A stretch of 64,000 nt of DNA from Chryseobacterium vrystaatense (GTDB lineage: Bacteria > Bacteroidota > Bacteroidia > Flavobacteriales > Weeksellaceae): the NCBI RefSeq assembly GCF_000737765.1, contig NZ_JPRI01000002.1, positions 620,001 through 684,000 on the forward strand, read 5' to 3'. Below are positions 17,487 through 27,068 of this stretch, one piece after another. Position numbers and translations under genes: made by a program. The notes beneath the pieces were generated by a model. It saw only the letters and a list, made by a program, of their open reading frames with translations. It did not search any database and had not been told where the DNA came from. Positions within the stretch are counted from its first letter, which is position 1. Every line of letters begins with the position of its first letter.

Positions 17487-18410
17487 TTAATTGTTATTCA
17501 AATTTAAATTGAGCATTGCGCGCAGGATATTCGTTTCTTCATCAAAATCGAATATTTTACTCATAATATCTATATTTTCTAAGTTTTTGAGATAGTCTTT
17601 CAACACATTTTCAACTTCAGCTGGGATCGTTCGCTTTCTTTCATTGATAGAATTTTCCAGCATTTCATTTTTTCTTTTCAGCTGATTGATAATGGTACTC
17701 TGGTTCGATTGGTTCTCAGAAACATCTAATTTTTCAAGATCACCATCAAAGAGATAGAGTTTTTTATCATCAATTCCGAAAATAAAATGATCATCAGACT
17801 GAAATATCTTGAAGAGTTCATATTCATTGGTCCCTATCAGATAACCACAGACAAACCGCACTTTAAAACTCTGGATATTCAATCTTCCCAAAAGCTTCCT
17901 TTCTATCGCATAATCTCTATACTGATAGGCCGGAAAAGGCTGGGGTTTAAGCTGTTGTTCATCTGCATTCGTCCTGTAGAATTCCTGTCCGTATTTTTTA
18001 TGGAAATACAGAACATTATTCCAGTCTGCTGTAAAAATATCTTCGGTAAGGTCTTTATAAAGCATTTTCAGATGCTGGGAAAATACACCACTGTACATCT
18101 TCCGGTCGGTCTGAAAACTATCTACACGCCTTTCCTCAAAACCTTCAATATATTTATTATTAACGTCAATTTCATTAATCACAGCCAACATATCATTTTC
18201 CTTCTGCCTTTTTATTTTGGTTAGAAGTTCAATGAGGCTGTCGGTATACTGCAGGTGAAAAAGTTCCAGCTTATTATAGTCCAGAGCGGTATTTTCCTGA
18301 AATAAATTATGTATAATATCGGTCTTGATGTAAATGGATATTATATCAATATGTTCAAAAAAATTAGCCAGAAGTTTAAGCTTTGTTAATCTTCTTTTAC
18401 TCTGAGACAT
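17487..18410 (-). CDS. hypothetical protein in Ter operon
   Basis: Not recognised. A 307-aa soluble protein rich in Leu, Asn and charged residues; mostly alpha-helical at both ends with a coiled-coil-like stretch near residue 240 (NQSTIINQLKRKNEMLENSINERKR). No signal peptide or catalytic motif. Start set at 18410 (MSQSKRRLTK). It lies between TelA (40-base gap) and TerD, so it is likely a lineage-specific component of the Ter stress complex. Confidence 0.6.
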   Translation of the reverse strand: MSQSKRRLTKLKLLANFFEHIDIISIYIKTDIIHNLFQENTALDYNKLELFHLQYTDSLIELLTKIKRQKENDMLAVINEIDVNNKYIEGFEERRVDSFQTDRKMYSGVFSQHLKMLYKDLTEDIFTADWNNVLYFHKKYGQEFYRTNADEQQLKPQPFPAYQYRDYAIERKLLGRLNIQSFKVRFVCGYLIGTNEYELFKIFQSDDHFIFGIDDKKLYLFDGDLEKLDVSENQSNQSTIINQLKRKNEMLENSINERKRTIPAEVENVLKDYLKNLENIDIMSKIFDFDEETNILRAMLNLNLNNN

Positions 18411-18450
18411 TATGGTTGCTGCATCATCCCCCACCTTGGTATCCTGTTAA

Positions 18451-19620
18451 TTAACCTCTGACGTTTGCTTTTAATTCATGCTCCAGTGTCTGAAGATCCT
18501 GATCAAGTTTTCTTCTTCCTTCAGCACCCTGCTTTTGGATCTGCTTCACTTCATTCAATGTATTGATAAGCATTGAAGTCGTTTCTCTCAATGTTTCTAC
18601 CGACACGATCGTCTGTTCGTTTGCTCTCGCAACATTCACTGAATTCTGTCCCAGACGTTCTGCGTTTTTCTTCAGAATTGCTTCAGTCGTAGAAGATACT
18701 TTCTGCTGGATCTCAATATTTTGCTGCTGTCTGTACATGGCCACTGCCAGTGAAAGCTGATTTTTCCAAACCGGAAGTGTTGTGGTAAGAATCGTCTGTG
18801 CTTTTTCAGCAATAGAAACGTTGTTATTCTGTACCAGTCTGATCTGCGGAAGCGACTGCATCATGATGATACGTACCACTTTAAGGTCAGCCATTCTTCG
18901 GTCTAATCTCGCAATGAAATCTCTTTTATCAGCAATCTGATAATCCTGGTATCTTTGTGGATCAGCTTCCATTTGTGCCAATTCTCCTGCAGCTCTTTCC
19001 ATTCTTACATTTCCGGCGATCACCAATTCTTCAATTGCTTTAATGGAATTCACATTGCTTTCAAAGATGGTTTGAAGAACAGCATTGTCCTTGGTAGAAG
19101 TAATGATTCCTGCATTGACTTTGTAAGCGATTTGTTCAATATTATTGATGATCTTATCATATTTCGCAAACATATTTTCCACCTGTGTCATGACCTTTTT
19201 CATGAACGGGATCTTACTTAGGAAGCTTTTTACTTTATTTTGCTGAAGCTCCTCAACATCTACATAGTTAAGTTCTACCAGCAAATCATTGATAAGTACC
19301 CCAACTTCTCCTGAGTTGGATCTTCTTACGTTTCCTAAAAAGCTGTCACTCTGGTTAGATAGAGTTTTCTGAAGCTCTGCTCCGTAATTCACGATAGAAC
19401 CAGGATTGGTCTCATCGATGGAATTGGCAAGAACCTCATATTTCTTACGCTCTTCTACCTGTAACTGAGTCAGATTTACATTTCCTTCCTTATCCACAAG
19501 AACTGCGGGTGCTGTATTTTGTACAGGCTGACTCGGTGGAGCCATCGGAGCCGGTTCAAAGGTTTTAAGAGGCTCAATAGATCCCATTGGATCTATTGGC
19601 TGATTATCCTGATTATCCAT
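18451..19620 (-). CDS. TelA/KlaA family toxic anion resistance protein
   Basis: Soluble helical protein of 389 aa. The N-terminal 45 residues are proline-rich and probably disordered. The TelA core follows: SFLSKIPFMKKVMTQVENMFAKYDKIINNIEQIAYKV, read in parts, then RMADLKVVRIIMMQSLPQIRLVQNNN and TILTTTLPVWKNQLSLAVAMYRQQ, which are the most conserved blocks of the family. Members associate with TerC/TerD proteins in tellurite and general stress systems. Its start is two bases from the stop of TerD. Confidence 0.9.
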   Translation of the reverse strand: MDNQDNQPIDPMGSIEPLKTFEPAPMAPPSQPVQNTAPAVLVDKEGNVNLTQLQVEERKKYEVLANSIDETNPGSIVNYGAELQKTLSNQSDSFLGNVRRSNSGEVGVLINDLLVELNYVDVEELQQNKVKSFLSKIPFMKKVMTQVENMFAKYDKIINNIEQIAYKVNAGIITSTKDNAVLQTIFESNVNSIKAIEELVIAGNVRMERAAGELAQMEADPQRYQDYQIADKRDFIARLDRRMADLKVVRIIMMQSLPQIRLVQNNNVSIAEKAQTILTTTLPVWKNQLSLAVAMYRQQQNIEIQQKVSSTTEAILKKNAERLGQNSVNVARANEQTIVSVETLRETTSMLINTLNEVKQIQKQGAEGRRKLDQDLQTLEHELKANVRG

Positions 19621-19622
19621 AA

Positions 19623-20180
19623 TTATTTTTGATAAATTGATACGAACTTGTCAAGGCCGTCTCTCTGTCCTGCCCCAACAGCTTCAAATTTCCATTCTCC
19701 GTTTTTGTTGTATATTCTTCCGAATTCTACAGCAGTTTCAATAGAGAAATCTTCGTCTAATTCATATTTCAGAATCTCTTCATTGGTATCTGTATTGAAA
19801 ATTCTGATGAAAGAATTTCTTACCTGTCCGAAGTTCTGCTTTCTTGCATCTGCATCGTGGATCGTTACTACTACTGTAATTTCCTGAATTGCTGAATCAA
19901 TCTTCGTAAGATCGATTTTGATCTGCTCATCATCTCCTGATCCTTCACCTGTAAGGTTATCCCCTGTGTGAATTACTGATTTATCCGGAGACTCCAGATT
20001 ATTATAGAAAATAAAGTGACTGTCTGATACTAGTTTTTTGTCCTCACCCAGCAAAAATAAAGATGCATCAAGGTCAAAACCTGTTCCTGTAGAAGTATTA
20101 TTGATATCCCATCCTAAACCTACGGTGAATTTAGGTGCGTTAATGTTTTCTCTCTGTCCTTTTTGTAAGTTAATAGCCAT
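19623..20180 (-). CDS. TerD family protein (second paralogue)
   Basis: Compact 185-aa TerD domain: MAINLQKGQRENI start, GLGWDINNTSTGTGFDLDASLFLLG, a DxDxS-type calcium site, HTGDNLTGEGSGDDEQIKIDL, and RNSFIRIFNTDTNEEILKYEL. Both ends overlap or touch neighbours (its start overlaps the PRTase stop by 11 bases), indicating translational coupling. Confidence 0.93.
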   Translation of the reverse strand: MAINLQKGQRENINAPKFTVGLGWDINNTSTGTGFDLDASLFLLGEDKKLVSDSHFIFYNNLESPDKSVIHTGDNLTGEGSGDDEQIKIDLTKIDSAIQEITVVVTIHDADARKQNFGQVRNSFIRIFNTDTNEEILKYELDEDFSIETAVEFGRIYNKNGEWKFEAVGAGQRDGLDKFVSIYQK

Positions 20181-20994
20181 AATATAATTCCGTTTGTGTT
20201 AAAGTATTGATGTTATTTTCGTATTCTTTTATTAAATGATAATTATTGCTGATTGCCAGCTCCAGAAGCAGATCCATCTGCTCCTTTTTTACTTTAGACG
20301 TAAGATAGTCAAAATTACTTGAATCCAGGCCTAAAATATATTTCACGATCCTTGTATTGAATTCAAAACTTGGCTTTATCATTACTTCTGCGATGTGTTT
20401 GATGTTTTTTACCGCATAATAATTAAAATAGTTTTCAATCTTCGGATCAAGGTCGAAGTTCATCAGTTCCGCATAATAGAGGAACATAAAATCCGCTTCC
20501 ACATTAAATTCGTTCAAAATCCTGTTTACCGTATACTCATGACTTCCCGTGATTTTTATATCGTCTATAAAAATACAAAGTTTTCCGCGTAAAAAATCTT
20601 TATCAATATAATAAGTATCATTGGCAATAAGATTTTTCCGGTCTTCAAAATTAAGATTGCCATAATCCGTGATATAGGTGTGATTACGGTTGATCTTCGA
20701 TAAAATACTGGATCTTCTTCCCTTCTGAAAAAGATACAAATCCAGATGCTTTTTAAAGAAAAAACATAAAAAATTGGAAGCCGTCGGAATAGCCATATAC
20801 GGACTTGGAAGAACAACGATTTCTTTTTCTGTATTTAAAAGTTCTGCATGTTCAGCTATAAATCCGTTGAATAATTCTTTGGCAAACTTTTCCGCATACG
20901 ACTTATCGCCATATTTGAAATAGCTGTATTCTGCGGGTGAAAAACTGAATTCATCCGCTGAATGAATGGGGTGTAAGCTGTATCTCTTATTCAT
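20170..20994 (-). CDS. Ter-associated phosphoribosyltransferase
   Basis: PRTase-fold protein of 274 aa. The PRPP-binding motif is clear in LCIFIDDIKITGSHEYT near residue 135, preceded by strands ending in VVLPSPYMAIPTAS. Established work on Ter systems describes PRTases, HAD phosphatases and related enzymes encoded beside TerD/TelA genes and predicted to make a nucleoside-like metabolite; this gene and its upstream HAD neighbour fit that module. The base substrate is unknown. Confidence 0.78.
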   Translation of the reverse strand: MNKRYSLHPIHSADEFSFSPAEYSYFKYGDKSYAEKFAKELFNGFIAEHAELLNTEKEIVVLPSPYMAIPTASNFLCFFFKKHLDLYLFQKGRRSSILSKINRNHTYITDYGNLNFEDRKNLIANDTYYIDKDFLRGKLCIFIDDIKITGSHEYTVNRILNEFNVEADFMFLYYAELMNFDLDPKIENYFNYYAVKNIKHIAEVMIKPSFEFNTRIVKYILGLDSSNFDYLTSKVKKEQMDLLLELAISNNYHLIKEYENNINTLTQTELYYGY

Positions 20995-21000
20995 ATCAAT

Positions 21001-21669
21001 TTAGTGTTTAAGTAGGTGTGCACTGAAACCGAAATCTTTGGCACCCTTATAATCCGCCACGGGATTATCTCCAATATGCAGGATACGGTGCATTGGAAGA
21101 TCCTGGTCTTTAAGGTTATTTTTTACTTCCTGAAAAATAAGGGGATTTGGTTTTGAGATATTTATCTCATCCGAATAAATATGGAAATCGATATACTGAT
21201 CCAGCTCTTCCCCAATCAGAAATTTTCTCATTGTTCTGCCCTTGATAAATCCTGTATTACTCAAAATATTGACTGTTTTTCCCTGATTTTTAATCTGATC
21301 AAAAAAGTCTTTTACATTTTCGAAAATAATAAGCGGTTTATATTCTAAAAACAGGTCTTCACTTTTAAGGTAAAACCCGTCCAGCTTTTCTTTATCTATT
21401 TGTTTTACATCCACATCCAATGAGCCCAGGATGAGTAAATATATTTCATACGTATCTATATTCCCCCCCGTAACTTCATTGATCGTATTGCACAAATCAT
21501 CGTAATATTTTACAGTTTTCGCAACTTCATCAATAGATTTGTCAATATCAAAAAACGAGGTGAACAGCTCAACTCTTTTTGTTTTAAATTCAGGGTGAGA
21601 TTTGATTAGTGTAAGCCACAAGTCAAAAGAAAAATGACAGTGGTTATGAATGTCGATATCTGTTTTCAA
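21001..21669 (-). CDS. HAD family phosphatase of Ter cluster
   Basis: Haloacid dehalogenase-fold phosphoesterase. Motif I is FSFDLWLTLIKSHPEFK (nucleophile Asp, but Trp replaces the usual second Asp), motif II is VNILSNTGF, the Lys is in ISKPNP, and motif IV is LHIGDNPVADYKGAKDFG. The missing general acid Asp resembles other Ter-linked HADs and may tune the substrate or reaction. First gene of the Ter operon; a minus-strand -7 box (TATCTTTGG, about 21756-21764) lies 90 bases upstream. Confidence 0.82.
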   Translation of the reverse strand: MKTDIDIHNHCHFSFDLWLTLIKSHPEFKTKRVELFTSFFDIDKSIDEVAKTVKYYDDLCNTINEVTGGNIDTYEIYLLILGSLDVDVKQIDKEKLDGFYLKSEDLFLEYKPLIIFENVKDFFDQIKNQGKTVNILSNTGFIKGRTMRKFLIGEELDQYIDFHIYSDEINISKPNPLIFQEVKNNLKDQDLPMHRILHIGDNPVADYKGAKDFGFSAHLLKH

Positions 21670-21952
21670 TAGTTTTAAGTTAAAAGTTTTATTTAGCTTT
21701 CTTGAAAAAGATTTAAAAGTTTAATCATCAACAAGTGTTTAGTTTGCTATTATTTCCAAAGATAAAATTTTTCTCATAAAAGCATTAGGTACTTCTCTGT
21801 TTTAAGAAATTTTTATGAATTTTCACCGGTTTTACCCCTCAATTATGGCAAGGCTTAACAATTTGTTTAAATTGAGAGCGTAAAATTTTTTTCTAAAAAA
21901 CTTTTAATAATTAAAAAAATTATTTAATTTCGCAATCGATTAAAAATCAACA

Positions 21953-22039
21953 ATGTCAACAACAATGATAAATATAATAACTTTAAGTAACCCTGTGAGA
22001 GCTGTGTACTCTGGCAGCACTCAATATTTATCTGAATAG
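21953..22039 (+). CDS. 28-codon leader ORF upstream of EF-G paralogue
   Basis: ATG at 21953, stop TAG at 22037-22039. It encodes 28 residues, beginning MSTTMINIITL and ending AVYSGSTQYLSE. A -7-like box (TAATTTCG, about 21925) lies just upstream, so the transcript would start almost at the ORF. The last codons, including the stop, form the 5' arm of a hairpin whose 3' arm is followed by TCTTTTTT. The size and layout recall ribosome-controlled attenuators of ribosomal protection genes. That it is translated is an inference; there is no homologue I recognise. Confidence 0.6.
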   Translation: MSTTMINIITLSNPVRAVYSGSTQYLSE

Positions 22040-22102
22040 TTCCTTAGATCTTTTTATTACTCAAAATATATTAAAGGCCTATCTATTCAGATGGGTCTTT
22101 TT
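22027..22102 (+). terminator. attenuator-like hairpin before the EF-G paralogue
   Basis: A perfect 10-bp pairing ATCTGAATAG (22030-22039) with CTATTCAGAT (22083-22092), extendable by three G-U pairs, is followed by GGGTCTTTTTT. The 5' arm overlaps the end of the leader ORF, so a ribosome stalled there would prevent the stem. The 43-nt loop contains AGATC and TTTTTATT and could pair differently. Confidence 0.6.
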
Positions 22103-22180
22103 TGCTGCCTTATTTTCAAACCTCAAATCAAGCAGAATACAATTCAGTATTCTAAAAATCAACAATTTAAATTCAGCAAA

Positions 22181-24247
22181 ATGAAATATAACACGAGAAA
22201 TATAGGAATTATAGCACATGTAGATGCAGGAAAAACAACTTTATCCGAAAGGCTTCTTTATTATACAGGTCTCATTCATAAAATAGGAAATGTAGATGAC
22301 GGAAATACCACCATGGATAAAGATATCCAGGAAAAAAACAGAGGGATTACCATTTCATCGGCTGCAGTTTCTACACAATGGAAAAAGGATGGAACAGCCT
22401 ACAACATCAATATCATTGATACTCCCGGACACATTGATTTCGCAGTAGAAGTCGAGCGTTCCTTAAGAGTTCTGGATAGTGTCGTAGCCGTTTTCTGTGC
22501 CTCTTCGGGTGTTCAGCCTCAAACTGAGAATGTTTGGTTCCAGGCTGAAAAACACGGAATTTCAAAGATATGCTTCATCAATAAAATGGACAGGATCGGA
22601 GCAGATTTCTTCGCAGTTCTGAAGGAAATTGAAACGAAACTTCATGCAGTTCCCATGGCTCTTCAAATCCCGATTGGGGCCGAAGCCCAATTTGAAGGTG
22701 TGATCGATTTAATCAGGCAAAAAGCTTTATACTGGACGGATGAGACTGGTGAAACCATTATTGAAAAAGAAATTCCGGACGACCAAAAAGCTGATGCTGA
22801 GGAATACAGAATGAAATTAATGGAAACTCTCGCCGAATATGATGAGACTTTCTTTGAAATTTTCTTAGATCCTGAAAATAGTATTACGGAAGAGATGATC
22901 ACTGAGGCCTTACGAAAGGTCTGCAGATCTGGGGCCGCTGTTCCTGTTCTCTGTGGTTCTGCCTTTAAGAACAAAGGGGTCCAGCCTCTTTTGGATGCGG
23001 TCGTAACTTATTTTCCGGCTCCTGATCATTTACCGGCCATACAGGGTAAAGATCCTGAGACAGAAGAATCTGTGGAACTTATAAGAGACGAAACTGAGTC
23101 TTTCTCCGGACTTGTCTTTAAAGTCGTGATCGACAAACATATGGGCAGACTTGCGATGCTTCGTCTGTATTCCGGTAAGATAAAATCCGGTGATACGGTT
23201 CTTAATGTAAGAACAGGTGAAAGTTTCAGGATATCGAGGATTCTACAGATGCAGTCGGACAAGACGTTAGCGATAGAGGAAGCAAAAGCGGGTGACATTG
23301 TGGCTTTGACCGGGATAAAAGACTCCAAAACAGGAGATTCTTTATCTGCTGTTGAGAAACCTGTACTTCTGGAAGCGATTACAATTCCTGCTCCTGTTAT
23401 CCGGGTTTCGATTGAGCCTAAGACGAACAGTGACGAGAAATCTTTCGGTTTGGTTTTGGCTAAAATTCAGGAAGAGGATCCATCGTTAGTCGTTGAAAGA
23501 GACCGACAGACCGGAGAAACATTATTGAGCGGGCTGGGAGAACTTCACCTGGAAGTCACTCTGGAAAAGATCCGTCTGAATCACGGTATCGAAGTCAATC
23601 AGGGGAAACCTAAAGTTTCTTACCGTGAGATTCTGACAGAAACCAGGACTCACAGGGAAAAGCTTTCCAAGCAGAATGGAGGTAGCGGACAGTTTGCCGA
23701 TATCACTTTTGAGATCGGTCCCAGAGAAAACAATGTGCCTGGTATTGAATTCATTAACCTGATTAAAGGTGGTGTTATTCCGGGTGAATTTATTCCTTCG
23801 GTTGAAAAAGGTTTTAAAGATGCGATGGAAAATGGGCCACTGAAAGGTTATCCTCTGGAAAGTATGAAGATCAGACTTCTTGACGGTTCTTTCCATGCTC
23901 AGGATTCTTCAGCGTTTGATTTTGAAAATGCAGCGAGAGACGGATTCAGGGCAGCAGCTTTATCCTGCAGCCCAAAACTACTGGAACCGGTCATGCAAGT
24001 TGAGATTCAAAGTATTGAAGAATACACAGGTGCTGTCACAGCTGACATTAACCGAAGAAGGGGAATAATTTCCTCCATCGACGAAAAATCAGGAAGAAAG
24101 ATTTTCGCAGCAGAAGTTCCCTTAGCCTCTACTTTCGGATATATTTCCGATCTGAGGACTTTAACGAGCGGAAGAGCTTCAATCAGCATGAAATTATCAC
24201 ACTATGCTATGGTGCCTGATTTCATTGCCAATACATTAGTAACCTAA
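22181..24247 (+). CDS. elongation factor G paralogue (EF-G-like translational GTPase)
   Basis: Ribosomal translocase-type GTPase of 688 aa with complete G motifs: AHVDAGKTT, RGITISSAA, DTPGHIDFAVE, NKMD and GSAF, then domains II-V including the Tyr/Gly-rich GGSGQFADI and FGYISDLRTLTSGRA. Start set at MKYNTRNIGIIAHVDAG (22181); the upstream 30 codons overlap the hairpin. It stands alone, not in the usual rpsL-rpsG-fusA-tuf operon, which marks it as an accessory EF-G. Possible roles are ribosome rescue, fusidic acid tolerance or ribosome protection. The regulated leader favours an inducible, stress or antibiotic response. It is not a TetQ/TetM type, whose N-terminal blocks differ. Confidence 0.88.
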   Translation: MKYNTRNIGIIAHVDAGKTTLSERLLYYTGLIHKIGNVDDGNTTMDKDIQEKNRGITISSAAVSTQWKKDGTAYNINIIDTPGHIDFAVEVERSLRVLDSVVAVFCASSGVQPQTENVWFQAEKHGISKICFINKMDRIGADFFAVLKEIETKLHAVPMALQIPIGAEAQFEGVIDLIRQKALYWTDETGETIIEKEIPDDQKADAEEYRMKLMETLAEYDETFFEIFLDPENSITEEMITEALRKVCRSGAAVPVLCGSAFKNKGVQPLLDAVVTYFPAPDHLPAIQGKDPETEESVELIRDETESFSGLVFKVVIDKHMGRLAMLRLYSGKIKSGDTVLNVRTGESFRISRILQMQSDKTLAIEEAKAGDIVALTGIKDSKTGDSLSAVEKPVLLEAITIPAPVIRVSIEPKTNSDEKSFGLVLAKIQEEDPSLVVERDRQTGETLLSGLGELHLEVTLEKIRLNHGIEVNQGKPKVSYREILTETRTHREKLSKQNGGSGQFADITFEIGPRENNVPGIEFINLIKGGVIPGEFIPSVEKGFKDAMENGPLKGYPLESMKIRLLDGSFHAQDSSAFDFENAARDGFRAAALSCSPKLLEPVMQVEIQSIEEYTGAVTADINRRRGIISSIDEKSGRKIFAAEVPLASTFGYISDLRTLTSGRASISMKLSHYAMVPDFIANTLVT

Positions 24248-24253
24248 AAAACG

Positions 24254-24285
24254 AGGGCTGTAAAGTAATTTTACAGTCCTTGTTT
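24254..24285 (+). terminator. terminator of the EF-G paralogue
   Basis: Stem GGGCTGTAAA (24255-24264) with TTTACAGTCC (24270-24279, one G-T pair) followed by TTGTTT. Eight bases after the stop. Confidence 0.8.
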
Positions 24286-24443
24286 GGTTATTGTAACGGT
24301 GAAATGTAAATGGTTAATTGTGAATTTCACCTTCATCGATTTCTTTTTTCAACCACTTCCATCTTCCTTTCCCCAGTAATTGACTGTGATTTTTCATTGA
24401 CAGCAAGTGGCGCAGATTTTTCAATTTTTTAATTTCAAATCCC

Positions 24444-25982
24444 TTATCTCTCGGGCATTACCTTATACGTGGGATCTTCCTGAATATTCACTTCAATGAC
24501 TGCTTCTGCATTTTTCAGCATTTTCCGGCAGTCTTCACTAAGATGGCGCAGGTAGAGTTTTTTGTTGTGCTGGCTGTAACGTTTTGAAAGTTTATCCAAA
24601 GCATCAATGGCACTCATATCTACGATACGGCTTTCTTTGAAATCGACAACCACTTCATCCGGATCCTCCATCAAATCGAATTTATCCATGAATGCTGTTA
24701 CAGATCCGAAAAATAAAGGCCCATATATTTCATAATGTTTAACGCCATTTTCATCGGTTGATTTGCGTGCACGAATTCTTTTTGCATTATCCCAGGCAAA
24801 AACAAGGGCAGCAATCACAACACCCACCAGCACCGCCAGTGCGAGATTGTGGAGGATTACGGTGATAAGGGCTACTGTAACTCCGATAAATATATCAGAC
24901 TTCGGCATTTTGTTGGCAATCCGGATGGACACCCACTGGAAAGTACTTATGGCAACTACCATCATCACTCCAACCAATGCGGCCATTGGTATTTTTTCGA
25001 TAAAAGGAGCTCCAAATAAAATAATGATAAGAATCATCAGCGACGCAATAATTCCTGAAAGTCTTGCTCTGGAACCTGCATTGAGGTTCACCAGTGTTTG
25101 TGCAACCATGGCACATCCTCCCATTCCTCCAAAAAAGCCATTGGCCATATTCGCTATTCCCTGAGCCACTGATTCTCTGTTGGCATTTCCTTTTGAATTG
25201 GTGATCTCATCAACCATGGATAAGGTTAAAAGAGATTCGATCAAACCGACACCAGCCATAACCAAAGCATATGGAAAAATAATCTGCAGTGTTTCCAAAG
25301 TAAAAGGAATCTGTGGAATATGGAAATTGGGAAGGCTTCCGCTGATGTGTGCAATATCAGCGACCGTTTTTGTCGGAATATGAAAGCCTAAAACTATTGC
25401 AAAAACAATGATAATCGCCACCAGCGATGCGGGAACAGCCTTTGTTATCTTTGGGAAAAAGTAAACAATAATAATTGTAAGAGCTGTCAGTCCTCCCATA
25501 ATGTATAGAGGCATTCCCTGAAGCCAGCTGGAAACTCCTGCACTGTCTGTTATTTTAAACTGCTCGACCTGGGCCATAAAAATAATAATCGCCAGACCAT
25601 TCAGAAAGCCATACATTACGGGCTGCGGGATAAGCCTTACAAATTTCCCCAACTTAAAAACACCGACCATCATCTGGAAAACTCCGGCAAGTACCACGGC
25701 GGCAAAAAGATATTCTATTCCATGTGATTTGATCAAAGCAATCAGTACAACAACAGTGGCTCCTGCTCCTCCCGAAACCATCCCGGAACGTCCACCTAAA
25801 ACAGCAGTGATCAATCCCATCATAAAAGCTGCATAAAGTCCGGTAAGCGGAGACAGCCCTGCCAGAATAGCAAAGGAAAGGGATTCAGGAATCATCGTCA
25901 TTGCCACAGTAAAACCAGCCAAAAGTTCGTTCCTGTAATTTATTTTTTTCGAAAAGTCGAATAAGCTTATGGTATTTTTCAT
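24444..25982 (-). CDS. SulP family inorganic anion transporter
   Basis: Membrane transporter of the SLC26/SulP family, moving sulfate, bicarbonate or other anions. About 11-12 membrane segments occupy residues 20-400, with the signature AGLSPLTGLYAAFMMGLITAVLGGRSGMVSGGAGAT read in two parts. A cytosolic STAS domain (EVVVDFKESRIVDMSAIDALDKLSKRY, in parts) ends the protein. 512 aa is within the family range, slightly short. A minus-strand -7 box (TATACCTTTGC) lies at about 25987-25997. Confidence 0.9.
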   Translation of the reverse strand: MKNTISLFDFSKKINYRNELLAGFTVAMTMIPESLSFAILAGLSPLTGLYAAFMMGLITAVLGGRSGMVSGGAGATVVVLIALIKSHGIEYLFAAVVLAGVFQMMVGVFKLGKFVRLIPQPVMYGFLNGLAIIIFMAQVEQFKITDSAGVSSWLQGMPLYIMGGLTALTIIIVYFFPKITKAVPASLVAIIIVFAIVLGFHIPTKTVADIAHISGSLPNFHIPQIPFTLETLQIIFPYALVMAGVGLIESLLTLSMVDEITNSKGNANRESVAQGIANMANGFFGGMGGCAMVAQTLVNLNAGSRARLSGIIASLMILIIILFGAPFIEKIPMAALVGVMMVVAISTFQWVSIRIANKMPKSDIFIGVTVALITVILHNLALAVLVGVVIAALVFAWDNAKRIRARKSTDENGVKHYEIYGPLFFGSVTAFMDKFDLMEDPDEVVVDFKESRIVDMSAIDALDKLSKRYSQHNKKLYLRHLSEDCRKMLKNAEAVIEVNIQEDPTYKVMPER

Positions 25983-26624
25983 TGAAGTGCAAAGGTATAT
26001 ACTTGACAGCCGGTATACAATGACTTTTTTTTGTCTTTTTTAAGTAAAATGTGATAGACAAAAAATAATTCACAACTCTGTTTATTTAATTTGTTAATTT
26101 TAATTAAATTTTATCTTCAATGACATTTTTAATGCATTTTTGAGAATTAGGTTCTAATTTTTATTTAAATTTGAAAACGAACAAACAGATTATTTACTAT
26201 TACTCTAAAGACTATTATGGCAATAATCTGTTTACACTAAGGTCAAAAGTTAAAAAATATTACGAATAAAACTGCATGAAAGAGCTTTAATAGGCTATAT
26301 ATTATTCTTACAGAAAGAAGTCTGAAGCATGAAAGAGGTCTCACTCAAATCAATTGAAAAAGAATATTAAGGAAGGAAATGGAGATGTAAAAGTATTCTT
26401 GAGATATACAAACCCTGAAAACTGAATTATCGGCAGACCATCCCCATGTGCTGCCGGCTGTACAAATACCAGGTACAGCACTGAGCTTAATATTCCCCTT
26501 TTTGCTGTCGTTAAGATTTTCTTAGCGTCCTTTTATTTTTGTACAGTCTCTATCATTCCTTAAAGAATGAAATATATACTCTATTTTGTTAATTCATGAA
26601 TTTAATAAAAATATTACTCAATAC
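25983..26624. other. intergenic region with two tight hairpins
   Basis: About 640 AT-rich bases without a convincing gene. Near the SulP end is its promoter. At 26432-26456 CGGCAG pairs with CTGCCG, and immediately after, at 26458-26479, CTGTAC pairs with GTACAG. The side-by-side hairpins could be a terminator pair or a leader structure for the HTH gene. I see no promoter or known riboswitch. Confidence 0.35.
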
Positions 26625-27056
26625 ATGTTATATAAGGAAATTCATATAGGAAAGTTTATTAAGGAGATGGTTGATGAAAATGAGGTACCCATGGAAAGGA
26701 TCTGCAATTTTCTCAATAAAGATGATCAATTTATTGAAAATGTATACAACAGTAAGTCTATAGACTCAGATCTACTGTTGAGATGGAGTAAACTGCTGGA
26801 ATATGATTTTTTCAGGCTCTACAGCTCGCACCTTATTTTATATGCACCGCCATCTGCAGTGAATAAAACCCAGAAAAAATCTGATAAAATCCCGTATTTC
26901 AGAAAAAATATTTATACCCAGGAAATTAAAGATTTTATCATGAAAAGAATTCTTTCGGGTGAGATGACCTACGGTGAGGTGATCAAAGAATATTCTATTC
27001 CCAAAAGTACCCTTCACCGGTGGCTTCAGAAAAATAATGATAATACAAACGGATAA
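26625..27056 (+). CDS. helix-turn-helix protein, first of pair
   Basis: Small DNA-binding protein of 143 aa (the frame is open from 26586; MLYKEIHIGKFIKEMV is the better start). The N-terminal half (RICNFLNKDDQFIENVY..., LLRWSKLLEYDFFRLYSSHLILYAP) resembles an XRE-like fold typical of Flavobacteriia; the C-terminal 45 residues (SGEMTYGEVIKEYSIPKSTLHRWLQKN) form a transposase-type HTH. Pairs like this are common in Chryseobacterium as stand-alone regulators. No inverted repeats or transposase catalytic domain are present. The next gene is 12 bases away, so they form an operon. Confidence 0.6.
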   Translation: MLYKEIHIGKFIKEMVDENEVPMERICNFLNKDDQFIENVYNSKSIDSDLLLRWSKLLEYDFFRLYSSHLILYAPPSAVNKTQKKSDKIPYFRKNIYTQEIKDFIMKRILSGEMTYGEVIKEYSIPKSTLHRWLQKNNDNTNG

Positions 27057-27068
27057 ACAGAACTCATT

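Noticed and set aside
22181..24247. TetQ/TetM-type tetracycline protection protein
   Set aside because: The N-terminal GTPase blocks and the domain IV region follow EF-G, not the Tet family; only the regulation resembles it.
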